Shown: positions 42,136-50,735 of the stretch, in pieces
How positions within the stretch are numbered: position 1 is the stretch's first letter
Layout of the letters: every line of letters starts with the position of its first letter
From: Bacillus velezensis
Lineage (GTDB): Bacteria; Bacillota; Bacilli; Bacillales; Bacillaceae
Direction of reading: 5' to 3'
DNA length: 64,000 bases
Assembly (NCBI RefSeq): GCF_001461825.1
Contig: NZ_LLZC01000019.1
Location: forward strand, 566,947-630,946
Notes under the pieces: model-generated
What the model saw: only the letters and a program-made list of their open reading frames with translations
Told to the model about the DNA's origin: nothing
The model's database searches: none
Program-made: the position numbers and the translations under genes

Positions 42136-42850
42136 TTTCGCCATTCGCAACCGCAAAGAAATTTTTCGTGACCCCCTGTCTATTATCCTTGGAATCGCAC
42201 TGCCTGTTATTCTATTGTTTCTGTTTACGGCGATTGAAAAAAATGCGCCGCTTGATACCTTTAAAATTCAGCACTTAGCACCCGGACTCATTGTTTTCGG
42301 TTTCGCTTTCCTTACGATGTTCTCTGCATTGCTGATCGCAAAAGACAAACAGACCGCCCTTTTGACCCGTTTGTTTGCTTCCCCTTTAAAAACAGCCGAT
42401 TATGTCATCGGTTATGCACTGCCGATGCTGCCGTTAGCCATTTTACAAATCGTCATTTGTTTTATCGCAGCAGCGGCTGCCGGTTTATCCGCCGAGTGGA
42501 TGAATCTTCTCGCAGGTATCGCTGTCTTGCTGCCGATTGCGATGATGTCCGTTTTCTTCGGTTTATGTTTAGGGGCTGTGTTTACGGACAAACAAATTTC
42601 AGGTATCGGAACGATTTATATTACACTCGTGCAATTTCTGGGCGGGGCTTGGATGGAGGTGAGCCTGCTCGGTGACACATTCAAACATATCGCTTATGCC
42701 TTACCGTTTATTCACTCGATCGAGCTGGCCCAGGAAGTCATATCCGGAGATTATTCTTCATTTCATCAGCATATTTGGCCGATAGCGGGATATACCGTTT
42801 TGGCGCTTGCACTTGCTTTCCTCAGTTTTATGAAAATCAGGAAGAAATAA
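42128..42850 (+). CDS. ABC-2 type permease
   Basis: A 240-residue membrane protein with six segments, cytoplasmic start MLDFAIRNRKEIFRDPLSII (the usual ABC-2 amphipathic helix) and ending with a basic FMKIRKK. With the upstream ATPase it forms an exporter of unknown substrate (drug, peptide or lipid). Confidence 0.85.
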   Translation: MLDFAIRNRKEIFRDPLSIILGIALPVILLFLFTAIEKNAPLDTFKIQHLAPGLIVFGFAFLTMFSALLIAKDKQTALLTRLFASPLKTADYVIGYALPMLPLAILQIVICFIAAAAAGLSAEWMNLLAGIAVLLPIAMMSVFFGLCLGAVFTDKQISGIGTIYITLVQFLGGAWMEVSLLGDTFKHIAYALPFIHSIELAQEVISGDYSSFHQHIWPIAGYTVLALALAFLSFMKIRKK

Positions 42851-42853
42851 AAA

Positions 42854-42887
42854 AAGCCGGCACTCCGTAATGGGAGCGCCGGTCTTC
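42854..42887. terminator. Bidirectional terminator between ABC operon and MBL gene
   Basis: AAGCCGGCACTCC / GGGAGCGCCGGTCTT stem between converging genes, T-rich on both sides. Confidence 0.8.
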
Positions 42888-42891
42888 TTTA

Positions 42892-43641
42892 TTACGTTTC
42901 TTTCAGAAGGCTTATCGTATGCGGCAGCAGACGGTCATCCCCCGGACTGCCATGGCCCGGAACGACAATGCTGATGTCCTGATATCTTTTCATGACTTTG
43001 CGGACGGCGCGCGGCCACTGATCCGGATAAAAGCCCGGAGTAGGCACGATTTCCTTTGTTTCTAAAGCCTTGATTAAGCATCCGCCGAATAAGAGCTTAT
43101 CCTCAGGCAGCCAGACGGTCATATTGTCTTCCGTATGCCCTTTTCCCGGATAAAACGTTTCAATTTTCATATCGCCAAACTGCAGCTTTGTCACGTTTTT
43201 CAAATCTCCGAGCGGCCGGTCATATCCCTGCTGTCGGGCGAAGTCGGCGGTCAGTTTCGTGCTGTGCACCTTTACACCGTATTTGTACAGGGTGTTCAGA
43301 CCGCCGATACGATCATCATGGGCGTGTGTCACAATGGCATCGGTCATCCTTTTTCCGGGAAACCGCTTTTTTATTTGTGTCATTAATTGCTCTGTGAGAC
43401 TGTCATTCCACGGAGTATCAATCAGTACGATTCCTTTGGAAGTCTCAAGAAGCAATCCGTTCGCAGGGACGGGACTTCCGTCTGCCGTACCGATGCTTGT
43501 ATGCATCCAGACATGCGGCGCCAGCTGTGTGAGAGTGACATCTTTTGCTGCGGAGCCATCCGCCGCATGTGCCGGTTTCATTCCGGCAGTAAAGAGGCCG
43601 AATAGAAATAACCCCGCAATTAATAATGAAAGCTTTCTCAA
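42892..43641 (-). CDS. Subclass B1 metallo-beta-lactamase
   Basis: A 249-residue secreted zinc enzyme similar to B. cereus BcII. A signal peptide (LSLLIAGLFLFGLFTAG, cleavage near AHA-AD) is followed by all zinc ligands: HxHxD in VTHAHDDRIGG, the middle His in YPGKGHTEDN, the Cys in LFGGCLIKA and the last His in VVPGHGSPGD. A motif TVWLPEDKLLFGG matches B1 enzymes. It should hydrolyse penicillins, cephalosporins and carbapenems, though activity is inferred. Start is TTG behind AAAGGA. It is a second beta-lactamase in the window, beside PenP. Confidence 0.9.
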   Translation of the reverse strand: MRKLSLLIAGLFLFGLFTAGMKPAHAADGSAAKDVTLTQLAPHVWMHTSIGTADGSPVPANGLLLETSKGIVLIDTPWNDSLTEQLMTQIKKRFPGKRMTDAIVTHAHDDRIGGLNTLYKYGVKVHSTKLTADFARQQGYDRPLGDLKNVTKLQFGDMKIETFYPGKGHTEDNMTVWLPEDKLLFGGCLIKALETKEIVPTPGFYPDQWPRAVRKVMKRYQDISIVVPGHGSPGDDRLLPHTISLLKET

Positions 43642-43681
43642 ATTGAATCATTCCTTTCCGCATCTTTCATATATACGACTC

Positions 43682-43709
43682 AAAAAAACCCGGATATTTC
43701 CGGGCTTTT
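43682..43709 (-). terminator. Terminator after the small gene at 43710
   Basis: On the minus strand AAAGCCCGGAA / TTCCGGGTTTTTTT-type stem with a T run. Confidence 0.8.
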
Positions 43710-43964
43710 TCACACGTATTGATTTATTAACCGGCCTTTTCCCATGATTTGCGGCAGACGGGAAAGAGAGCGCTTACGTTTTTCCTCAAGTACTTTCTTT
43801 TCTGCGGCTGCGGTGTTTTCCTGGCGGCGTTCCACCTCTCTGTACACCCTGTCATTGGCGAGGGCGGCTGCTTTCGTAATGCCGGCGTAATCAGGCTTAT
43901 AACCCGCTGCCCGGTTTGCGTATTGAGAATACTGCTGGTTTTGAATCCGTCCTGCATAAATCAT
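43710..43964 (-). CDS. Uncharacterised 84-residue protein
   Basis: A small basic protein, MIYAGRIQNQQYSQYANRAA at the start, then a charged helical middle (DRVYREVERRQENTAAAEKK) and a basic end. No signal peptide or membrane segment. It lies between yjcD and the MBL gene, the position of yjcE in B. subtilis, but the identity is not certain. GGAGGGG precedes the ATG. Function unknown. Confidence 0.65.
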   Translation of the reverse strand: MIYAGRIQNQQYSQYANRAAGYKPDYAGITKAAALANDRVYREVERRQENTAAAEKKVLEEKRKRSLSRLPQIMGKGRLINQYV

Positions 43965-44084
43965 ATGTACCCCTCCCCTTCGCTTTTCATTTCCCTTAAT
44001 CTTACTTTTTGAAACGCGGTTCTTTTGTTATGATATTCTTTGTCTATCAAATGGATGAACACCTTTTAATGGGAGGACCCCTTT

Positions 44085-46370
44085 TTGAAATGCGCCCGAA
44101 TGAATAACCGAACGATACATTTACATAAATATTCTAGAGAACATTACCAATTCCTTTTTGAAGAAGCTCAGAAAGGAAATATTTTTTGCGCACATTGTGA
44201 GCAGCCCGTCTTGATGCGGCTTTCGATTTTAGAGCAGCCGGCATTTTATCACCGGCAAAAGGGAGACTTCACCGCCTGTGAAAAAGCATGCGCGGCCGAG
44301 GAACCGCAAGCGGAGAAAGAAAAAGAAGAGTATAAGAAAGCCGGCATGTTCCGCCTGCCGAAAGGAAAAGCGATTTCAGAGAATCCGAAACCGATCGTCT
44401 CAGAATGGAAAAGCCCGAAAAAAGTGCCTGCGGCCGAACCGTTTTCACCAACATCCGAGGCGGCTGATACATCTTTGTTCCCCGGCATCGGCCTGAACCG
44501 TGAACAGATGAAGGCAGTTACTGAAACGGACGGACCTTTGTTAGTGCTTGCCGGAGCGGGAAGCGGAAAAACAAGGGTGCTGACAGCACGCGCCGCCCAT
44601 ATGATTGAACACCTCGGCATTTCACCTGAGAATATGCTGCTTGTGACCTTTACGACAAAAGCCGTCGCCGAAATGAAAGAGCGGATGGCGAATGAGTACG
44701 GTCTGGCAGCCGGAAAAGTCTCCCGTCTCGTGACCGGAACATTCCACAGCTTTTTCTATAAAATACTCTATCACTATGATTCTTCAAAATGGAACGGCAG
44801 CCAGCTTTTAAAAATGGAGTGGCAAAAAGAGCAATATGTGAAAAAGGCGCTCTATGAAGAAAATTTGGATGAAAAAGAGTTTCCCGTCGACCAGGCGCTT
44901 CAGCTTATCGGCTGCTGGAAAAACACATATCTCCCCCATGAGACCATTCCGCTTGCGGACGACTGGGAGAAAAAAGTGTACAGGCTCTACGAACATTACG
45001 AACGGCAAAAGCGGGAAAAACGGCAATTTGATTTTGATGACATGGCCCAAGGCTGTTATGAACTGTTTCAAAGCCGGCCTGATATTCTCGCACAGTACCA
45101 AAACAGATTTTCTCATATTTTGATTGATGAGTTTCAAGATATCAATCCTGTCCAGTACAACATTATGCAAATGATCGCAAGCCCTGAGAATAACCTGTGC
45201 TGCGTGGGTGATGACGACCAATCCATTTATGCGTTCCGCGGCAGCAGCCCGTCTTTCATTTTAGATTTTCAAAAGGATTATCCGGCTGCAAAGACCATTT
45301 ACTTAACGGCAAATTACCGATCGCCGCATCCGATCGTCTCAAGCGCTCATGCCGTCGTAAAGAAAAATAAAAAACGGTATGAAAAAACACTTTCTGCCGT
45401 CAAAGACGGCGTTCACAATCCCGTGATATTTTATCCTTACGATGAAGAAGAAGAAGCGACCATGATCGTTTCGGATATGAAAGAGAAGATTCAAAACGGG
45501 GCGAGTCCTGACGACTTTGCCGTGCTTTACCGGACAAACAGCGCCGGACGGGCCATTTATGAAAGACTGCATCAATCATCGATTCCTTATCATGCCGACA
45601 GGGGTGTGCAGACGTTCTACAGCCGCAGAATCGTACGCCAGATCCTCGCCTACTTATATGCGAGTCAGAATGAAGATGATCCGGATGCGGTGAAAGACCT
45701 GCTGCCCGCCTTATTTTTAAAGCAATCCGCCCTGCAAACGTTAAAGGCGCTGTCAATCACGGAAGATTGCACGATGATTAAGGCACTGACGAAACTGCCT
45801 AACCTGAAGCCTTTTCAAATAGGGAAGATCAAGCAGATCGTTCCGTTTTTCGCAAGCATCCGGACAATGAAGCCGGTTGAAGCCATCACCTTTGCAGAAA
45901 GCAAAATGGGTTTTTCCGAGTATTTAAAAAAACGGGGCAATGAGGGGAACAAACTGGAAAAAGGCTCTGATGATCTCAGGGATGTCAAAGTGGCCGCCAA
46001 AAAATTCAAAACGATTCCCGATTTTCTTGCGCATGTCGATCATATGCGCGCCGCTGAGAATCTGAAAACTGATGAAAACGGCGTCGAACTGCTGACCATT
46101 CACCGCTCTAAAGGTCTTGAATTCAATACGGTCTATATTTTAGGCGCGGCTGACGGCTCGATCCCCCATGACTTCGCGCTTGAGACGGCGAGACAGGGCG
46201 ATCCCGCTCCGCTCGAAGAAGAAAGACGGCTTCTGTATGTCGCAATGACAAGGGCCATGCAGCATTTATATGTATCTTGTCCCGCGTACAGGCGGGGAAA
46301 AACAGCGCGCAGCTCAAGATTTCTCGAGCCCCTTCTTCGGACGGACAGACGGAGCGCACTCAGGATATAA
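44085..46370 (+). CDS. yjcD: UvrD/PcrA-like DNA helicase YjcD
   Basis: A 761-residue superfamily 1 helicase. After a ~130-residue N-terminal region with CAHCEQP and CEKAC Cys motifs come Walker A VLAGAGSGKTRVL (near 155), motif II LIDEFQDINPVQYN, motif III GDDDQSIYAFRGS, motif IV NYRSPHPIV and motif VI RRLLYVAMTRAM. It unwinds DNA with 3'-5' polarity by family; the special role is unknown. Start is TTG at 44085, nine bases after GGGAGG; an ATG five codons later is possible. Length matches B. subtilis YjcD. Confidence 0.9.
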   Translation: MKCARMNNRTIHLHKYSREHYQFLFEEAQKGNIFCAHCEQPVLMRLSILEQPAFYHRQKGDFTACEKACAAEEPQAEKEKEEYKKAGMFRLPKGKAISENPKPIVSEWKSPKKVPAAEPFSPTSEAADTSLFPGIGLNREQMKAVTETDGPLLVLAGAGSGKTRVLTARAAHMIEHLGISPENMLLVTFTTKAVAEMKERMANEYGLAAGKVSRLVTGTFHSFFYKILYHYDSSKWNGSQLLKMEWQKEQYVKKALYEENLDEKEFPVDQALQLIGCWKNTYLPHETIPLADDWEKKVYRLYEHYERQKREKRQFDFDDMAQGCYELFQSRPDILAQYQNRFSHILIDEFQDINPVQYNIMQMIASPENNLCCVGDDDQSIYAFRGSSPSFILDFQKDYPAAKTIYLTANYRSPHPIVSSAHAVVKKNKKRYEKTLSAVKDGVHNPVIFYPYDEEEEATMIVSDMKEKIQNGASPDDFAVLYRTNSAGRAIYERLHQSSIPYHADRGVQTFYSRRIVRQILAYLYASQNEDDPDAVKDLLPALFLKQSALQTLKALSITEDCTMIKALTKLPNLKPFQIGKIKQIVPFFASIRTMKPVEAITFAESKMGFSEYLKKRGNEGNKLEKGSDDLRDVKVAAKKFKTIPDFLAHVDHMRAAENLKTDENGVELLTIHRSKGLEFNTVYILGAADGSIPHDFALETARQGDPAPLEEERRLLYVAMTRAMQHLYVSCPAYRRGKTARSSRFLEPLLRTDRRSALRI

Positions 46371-46397
46371 AGAACCCGGCAGATCACTGCCGGGTTC
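46369..46397. terminator. Terminator after yjcD
   Basis: AAGAACCCGGCAG / CTGCCGGGTTCTT perfect stem. Confidence 0.85.
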
Positions 46398-46404
46398 TTC
46401 TCAC

Positions 46405-46428
46405 ATAAAAAGGCCTTTTTAGCAAGGC
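46405..46428 (-). terminator. Terminator after spoVIF
   Basis: On the minus strand GGCCTTGC - loop - AAAAAGGCCTTTTTA; short but T-rich. Confidence 0.6.
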
Positions 46429-46438
46429 CGGCTGATGC

Positions 46439-46693
46439 CTATTTATTGTTCAGCATTTTAGAAATGGTGCCAAAATCAAGTTTCTCTTTACCGCTTGTAA
46501 TAGATTGAACGATTTTGTCTTCCAATTCTTTCGGAACACGCTTGTTAGCCAGCTGGGACACCTTCTGAATGACGCCTCTCACCGTGTTTTCATCTTTGAA
46601 ATTGGCATTTTGCAATGATCCTGCAAGGTTCATGACATCCTTCATGCTGACGCCTGTTTTCTTCTCAATATTTTTGAAAAATTGATTATCCAT
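46439..46693 (-). CDS. spoVIF: Sporulation protein SpoVIF
   Basis: An 84-residue helical protein, NQFFKNIEKKTGVSMKDVMN at the start and DKIVQSITSGKEKLDFGTIS at the end. It matches SpoVIF (YjcC), needed for coat assembly and resistance and acting with GerE in the mother cell. GGAGG precedes ATG. Late sporulation expression is expected. Confidence 0.88.
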   Translation of the reverse strand: MDNQFFKNIEKKTGVSMKDVMNLAGSLQNANFKDENTVRGVIQKVSQLANKRVPKELEDKIVQSITSGKEKLDFGTISKMLNNK

Positions 46694-46812
46694 GGTGTGC
46701 CTCCTTTTGTGGAGTAATACGATATTGTATGAATAAAGAGCGGAACATGTGCCCGTAAGACAAGGAAAAAATTCCGAGTGCCCCGTCTCTATACTCCTTC
46801 ATACATCAGGGA

Positions 46813-46840
46813 AGCACGGGACTGAACGGTCCCGCGCTTA
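46813..46840 (-). terminator. Hairpin downstream of the YjcZ-like gene
   Basis: GCACGGGAC - loop - GTCCCGCGC stem; no long T run, so it may be a weak terminator. Confidence 0.45.
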
Positions 46841-46859
46841 TCCAAGGTCTTGCTAAGGT

Positions 46860-47021
46860 TTAGCCAAAAAAGGATGCACCGACAATGATCAGAAGGATGA
46901 ACAATACGACAACAAGAACAAATGTTGAGCCGTATCCGCCTCCGACATAGCCGCCTCCGTATCCGCCGCAGCCGCCATAACCGCCGTAGCCGCCGCCGAA
47001 TCCGCCATATCCGAATCCCAT
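46860..47021 (-). CDS. YjcZ-like Gly/Tyr-rich sporulation peptide
   Basis: A 53-residue product with a Gly-Tyr-rich N-terminal half ([20 protein letters not shown]) and a C-terminal membrane segment [20 protein letters not shown], the hallmark of the YjcZ family of small spore proteins. The ribosome site AAAGGAGG is strong. Repeated GGN codons could vary in number. Function in the coat or forespore membrane is unknown. Confidence 0.75.
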   Translation of the reverse strand: MGFGYGGFGGGYGGYGGCGGYGGGYVGGGYGSTFVLVVVLFILLIIVGASFFG

Positions 47022-47112
47022 ATCTAAGCACCTCCTTTACTCTCTATACTCTATGTGAGCCGACTTGTTTGGCTTGGATAAATGCATAGGGCCGGTGCGG
47101 ATTTCATTCATT

Positions 47113-47310
47113 TTAGTGAGAATGCTCATTTTTCTTCAGTTTTGCTTCTGTTTCGGCGGCAAACACATCTATCCATTCCTCAAAGCGCGATCCCGCTTCA
47201 TCAAACTCAGACAGCTGTTTTTCAATAGATAAGATATATTTGTCATGCTCCCGCTGGTTTTGATTGTGCCGGCGGTATTTACCGTTTATGAATGATTCAA
47301 ATATATTCAT
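47113..47310 (-). CDS. Uncharacterised 65-residue charged protein
   Basis: A soluble helical small protein (MNIFESFINGKYRRHNQNQR, then EHDKYILSIEKQLSEFDEAG; ends in KKNEHSH). Strong GGAGGGG site. Located in the sporulation block; no family recognised. Confidence 0.6.
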   Translation of the reverse strand: MNIFESFINGKYRRHNQNQREHDKYILSIEKQLSEFDEAGSRFEEWIDVFAAETEAKLKKNEHSH

Positions 47311-47365
47311 AACATCCCCTCCTTCTATGATCTATGCCGAACAGAGGCCGGCGTTCGGCAAAAAA

Positions 47366-47394
47366 CAAAAAAACCGGAAGTTCCGGTTTTTTAG
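47366..47394 (-). terminator. Terminator after the 39-residue gene
   Basis: AAAAAACCGGAA / TTCCGGTTTTTT symmetrical stem. Confidence 0.8.
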
Positions 47395-47401
47395 AAAACG
47401 G

Positions 47402-47521
47402 CTATTTCGGTTTTTTCTTTTGGCCGCAGCCGCAGCCTTTTTTCTTAATTTTTTTTTCGTAAGGCTGATGCACAGTTGACTTGTATGGAGAATGTTGGGA
47501 AGGTTTGCTTGATTGATTCAT
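47402..47521 (-). CDS. 39-residue basic Cys-containing peptide
   Basis: Too short for most annotation cut-offs. From ATG behind AAGGAAGGATC the product reads MNQSSKPSQHSPYKSTVHQP, then a Lys-rich tail with the motif GCGCGQKKK. The CGC pair and charge suggest metal or nucleic-acid binding or cross-linking in the coat. A clear terminator follows. Family not recognised. Confidence 0.55.
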   Translation of the reverse strand: MNQSSKPSQHSPYKSTVHQPYEKKIKKKGCGCGQKKKPK

Positions 47522-47596
47522 GGTGATCCTTCCTTTCCTTATGTCATATATGCCAGTTTATGCCGAAAGTGACGGTAAGTTGCTGGTGGAACCGCC

Positions 47597-47971
47597 TTAT
47601 TCCTGCAGAAGACGAGAAACCGCAGCTTCAATGATCCCGGCCGCGCCGGCGATGGCTAACAGCAAAATCAGCCATTGCGCAGCCTCGGGTACCACAATCT
47701 GGGCCGCAATTAAAAAGGCGGCGCACCACACGCCCGTACACCAGTAGCAGCTGAGAAGTTCACCGATAAATGCCCTGATGCCTTTTCCTTTTATGACAAT
47801 GTAGGTTTCTGTCGTGCCGTCTGGTGCGGTTTCTGTTTTTTCCTCGTGAAAAAGGCTCCGAAGCGGCGCCATAATGGTGTCAAATACGAAAAGCCTGGCC
47901 AGCCGGAAAACGGCAAACGATAACAGAATAAATGAAAGCCAATTGATAACCACCTGTTCACTCCTTTTCAA
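47597..47971 (-). CDS. yjcA: DUF1360 membrane protein YjcA
   Basis: A 124-residue protein with two or three membrane segments; LLSCYWCTGVWCAAFLI carries the conserved Cys pair of DUF1360. B. subtilis YjcA is a sporulation protein expressed in the mother cell. GGAGTGAAC precedes the start; CATATGTAT upstream may be a sigma-E -10 box. Confidence 0.85.
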   Translation of the reverse strand: MKRSEQVVINWLSFILLSFAVFRLARLFVFDTIMAPLRSLFHEEKTETAPDGTTETYIVIKGKGIRAFIGELLSCYWCTGVWCAAFLIAAQIVVPEAAQWLILLLAIAGAAGIIEAAVSRLLQE

Positions 47972-48014
47972 AACTTGACCTCTTTATACATATGCGAAAA
48001 CCCTGATCTTCATG

Positions 48015-48050
48015 AATCGCACCTTGTCCGATAAAAAAATAGGTGCGATT
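48015..48050. other. 10-bp inverted repeat upstream of cotV
   Basis: AATCGCACCT, 16 bases, AGGTGCGATT, followed by TAGTTGTTTTTC on the plus strand. It lies between divergent yjcA and cotV. It might be a terminator for an unannotated transcript or a binding site for a coat regulator such as GerE. Confidence 0.45.
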
Positions 48051-48123
48051 TAGTTGTTTTTCTTATTCCGCTCGGCGTTTCATTTGCATTATATAAAGTA
48101 TGAATGAGAAAGGAGTGAAGGTT

Positions 48124-48510
48124 ATGTCGTTTGAAGAAAAAGTCGAAACACTGCAGCCGCAAATATTCGAACAATTATCCAACGAATTCGAGCAGAAGAT
48201 CGAAGTGATTGATTGCGAAAATGTCACAATAGATACAACACTTATAACGGCCGCTCTTTCAATACAAGCTTCAGTTACTACGGCGATTATCCTTGCGACA
48301 CAGCTCGCGATCGCAGATGAAGACACAGCCGACCAAATGGCAACCGAACTGCTGATCCTCGATGATTGCCAAATAAAAAAGCGAACCCTCATTCAAGTCA
48401 TTAACAGCCGCAATGTCAAAATCACACTGACTGCAGACGATATCATGGCCTTTGTACAAACTTTGTTTCAATTATTAAATATACTTTTTGCTGAACTAGA
48501 CATCCTTTAA
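48124..48510 (+). CDS. cotV: Spore crust protein CotV
   Basis: A 128-residue protein of the CotX/CotV family, with the typical alternating segment [20 protein letters not shown] and the second repeat-like [17 protein letters not shown]. CotV, CotX, CotY, CotZ and CotW build the outermost spore crust. ATG at 48124 follows AAGGAGTG; a frame open eight codons further is not needed. It starts the cotV-cotW-cotX series. Confidence 0.88.
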   Translation: MSFEEKVETLQPQIFEQLSNEFEQKIEVIDCENVTIDTTLITAALSIQASVTTAIILATQLAIADEDTADQMATELLILDDCQIKKRTLIQVINSRNVKITLTADDIMAFVQTLFQLLNILFAELDIL

Positions 48511-48547
48511 CCTTTCTTTTCAAATATTTAAATAGAGGTGAGAACAA

Positions 48548-48862
48548 ATGGCAGATAACGAAAAAATAAAAAAAGAACTCGAAAGTCTACCAGAAGTGGA
48601 TCCGCTTTTAAAAGTGCTTGTCAGCAATGTCTTCAAAAAACACGGCGTGACAAAGGATAAAATGAGGGAAATCCCTGATGAAGAAAAAGAAATGCTGATC
48701 GCATTAGTCAAAGACATGCAGGCGAAATCAGAAGCTTTTCTTGAAAGCCAGAAACAGAAAAAAGAGCAGGAAAAAGCGCAAGAACAGCAGACAAATCCGC
48801 AAACCCGCAGAGAACAATTAATCGAACAGCTCCGGCAAAGACGCCAAAATCCCGGTCAATAA
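48548..48862 (+). CDS. cotW: Spore crust protein CotW
   Basis: A 104-residue, highly charged helical protein ending in a Gln/Arg-rich tail ([18 protein letters not shown]). It is placed between cotV and cotX as in B. subtilis, where CotW is a crust component interacting with CotX and CotV. AGAGGTGAG precedes ATG. Confidence 0.85.
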   Translation: MADNEKIKKELESLPEVDPLLKVLVSNVFKKHGVTKDKMREIPDEEKEMLIALVKDMQAKSEAFLESQKQKKEQEKAQEQQTNPQTRREQLIEQLRQRRQNPGQ

Positions 48863-48954
48863 CTAAAAAATAGTGATTTTTATCAGGATAGATGCCTGAG
48901 TCAAAGTAAGGGGCCGGCTCATTTAATATTAGTAAAAGAAAAGGAGGAATAGAT

Positions 48955-49455
48955 ATGGAAAGCAGACCATACTCTTGGGTTGCACTTGATCCTGAATGCG
49001 AACATCCGCGAGAAGAAAAAGAAGAAAAAGAAGGCAGAAGATGCAGTGTTTGCTGTAACGGAAACGGATTCGGCGAAGATAATGCCTTCATCGACCAGGA
49101 CCTGGCTCAAGCGAATCTCAACAAACAAGTTTCTGAAGAAGCGATTATTATCAGAGACTCTTGTGATATTAACGTAACGTCAACAGACGTTCAGGCAGTC
49201 GCTTCAGTCATGACAGCTCTTAATGCAGCAGTCGTAACGGCCACTCTCACTTCAATCGCTGACGGAGTCATCGCTGAATTGGTCGCACAAGACTTATTGC
49301 AGCTAACAGCTAACAAACAAATCAACCGTCAAAAACTGCTCATCGAAAACTCCCGCGGCGTAAACGTGACAACAGTAGATGCCGATATCGCAGTGTTGAT
49401 CTCAACAGCGACAAATACACTGGTTGCCATCTTAGTCATCACCCTGATCCTCTAA
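48955..49455 (+). CDS. cotX: Spore crust protein CotX
   Basis: A 166-residue protein: N-terminal Cys-containing acidic region (PECEHPREEKEEKE, then SVCCNGNGFGED), followed by two CotX repeats, IIRDSCDINVTSTDVQAVAS and LIENSRGVNVTTVDADIAVL, and a hydrophobic end. CotX with CotV/W determines spore surface properties. AAAAGGAGG precedes ATG. Confidence 0.9.
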   Translation: MESRPYSWVALDPECEHPREEKEEKEGRRCSVCCNGNGFGEDNAFIDQDLAQANLNKQVSEEAIIIRDSCDINVTSTDVQAVASVMTALNAAVVTATLTSIADGVIAELVAQDLLQLTANKQINRQKLLIENSRGVNVTTVDADIAVLISTATNTLVAILVITLIL

Positions 49456-49456
49456 A

Positions 49457-49494
49457 AAGAAAAAGCAGAGCTAAAAATGCTCTGCTTTTTCTTA
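49457..49494 (+). terminator. Terminator after cotX
   Basis: AAAAAGCAGAGC - loop - GCTCTGCTTTTTCTT. Confidence 0.85.
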
Positions 49495-49605
49495 TTTTCT
49501 CCGCATATGATGAATATATAGACGTTCACCCACACCAAGTGAGGCTCGCGTACATATGTTGTTAAAGACAAAAGTCAAATACCCTAAAAGAAGGAGCTGA
49601 AATCC

Positions 49606-50088
49606 ATGAGCTGCGGAAAACACCATGGCCGAGATGAAAGTTGTGTATGCGATGCAGTCGAGAAGATTTTAGCAGAACAAGAGGCTGTTGAAGAACAATG
49701 CCCGACTGGATGCTATACCAATCTGTTAAGCCCGACGGTTACCGGTAAAGATACCATCCCGTTTCTCTTGTTTGATAAAAAAGGCGGTTTGTTCTCCACA
49801 TTCGGGAACGTCGGAGGATTTGCGGATGACAGCCAGTGCTTCGAGTCTATTTTCTTCCGGGCAGAAAGAGTTTGTGATTGCTGCGCAACGCTTTCAGTAT
49901 TGCGCCCCGTAGATGTGCACGGCGACACCCTCAGCGTCTGCCATCCTTGTGACCCGGATTTCTTCGGTTTAGAAAAAACAGATTTTTGCATTGAAGTTGA
50001 TCTGAGCTGCTTCAGCGCCATTCAATGCCTTTCACCGGAGCTTGTTGACCGGCCTGCGCCGCACAAAGAGAAAAAGCATCACGGATAG
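49606..50088 (+). CDS. cotY: Spore crust protein CotY
   Basis: A 160-residue Cys-rich protein with conserved [19 protein letters not shown], the block [20 protein letters not shown] and a His-rich tail HKEKKHHG. CotY self-assembles into hexagonal, disulfide-linked sheets of the crust. AAGGAGC precedes ATG. A paralogue, cotZ, follows. Confidence 0.92.
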   Translation: MSCGKHHGRDESCVCDAVEKILAEQEAVEEQCPTGCYTNLLSPTVTGKDTIPFLLFDKKGGLFSTFGNVGGFADDSQCFESIFFRAERVCDCCATLSVLRPVDVHGDTLSVCHPCDPDFFGLEKTDFCIEVDLSCFSAIQCLSPELVDRPAPHKEKKHHG

Positions 50089-50233
50089 TCATTGATTCGC
50101 ATCTTTCCTAAAGAAGAATCCCCTTCCAACCTTCTATTACAGATGCAATCATCAGCCCGCCCGGACTTCCGGGCGGCTGACTCTCCGATATCGTTTAATC
50201 CGGTATATAAAACGTGAAGTCAGGAGGGATATT

Positions 50234-50677
50234 ATGAGCAAGCATACAACATACTGTGTGCGTGAAGCGGTAGAAAATATTGAAGACCTGCAAAATGCGG
50301 TCGAGGAAGATTGCCCGACCGGATGCTATTCCAACCTTTTATCGCCGGGTTTTTCATTAGGCGATACAGTTCCGTTTGTGCTTTTCACTTCTAAATCATC
50401 ACCGTTTACCGCATTCGGAAATGTCGGCGAGCTGGATAACGGTCCGTGTTTTAACACCGTTTTTTTCAGAGTTGAAAGGGTCTGTGACGGCTGTGCCACA
50501 TTAAGCCTGCTTATTGCTTTTGACGAGCATAAGCACATTCTTGATTTTACAGATAAAGACTCTCTCTGCGATGTATTCCGTTTAGAAAAAACGAACTATT
50601 GCGTTGAAGTCGATCTCCATAGCTTCTGCGCCATCAATTGCCTGAACCCGAGACTGATCAACCGCACACATTCTTAA
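50234..50677 (+). CDS. cotZ: Spore crust protein CotZ
   Basis: A 147-residue paralogue of CotY with the same CPTGCYSNLLSPGFSLGDT and FFRVERVCDGCATLSLL blocks but without the His tail. It nucleates the crust. GGAGGG precedes ATG. In B. subtilis it is co-transcribed with cotY. Confidence 0.92.
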   Translation: MSKHTTYCVREAVENIEDLQNAVEEDCPTGCYSNLLSPGFSLGDTVPFVLFTSKSSPFTAFGNVGELDNGPCFNTVFFRVERVCDGCATLSLLIAFDEHKHILDFTDKDSLCDVFRLEKTNYCVEVDLHSFCAINCLNPRLINRTHS

Positions 50678-50696
50678 ATCAAAAAGCATAAAAATA

Positions 50697-50734
50697 AGCT
50701 GCCGGATTAAAGAATTCAGGCAGCTTTTTGTATG
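50697..50734. terminator. Terminator between cotZ and cotO
   Basis: AAGCTGCC - loop - GGCAGCTTTTT; between converging genes. Confidence 0.8.
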
Positions 50735-50735
50735 G

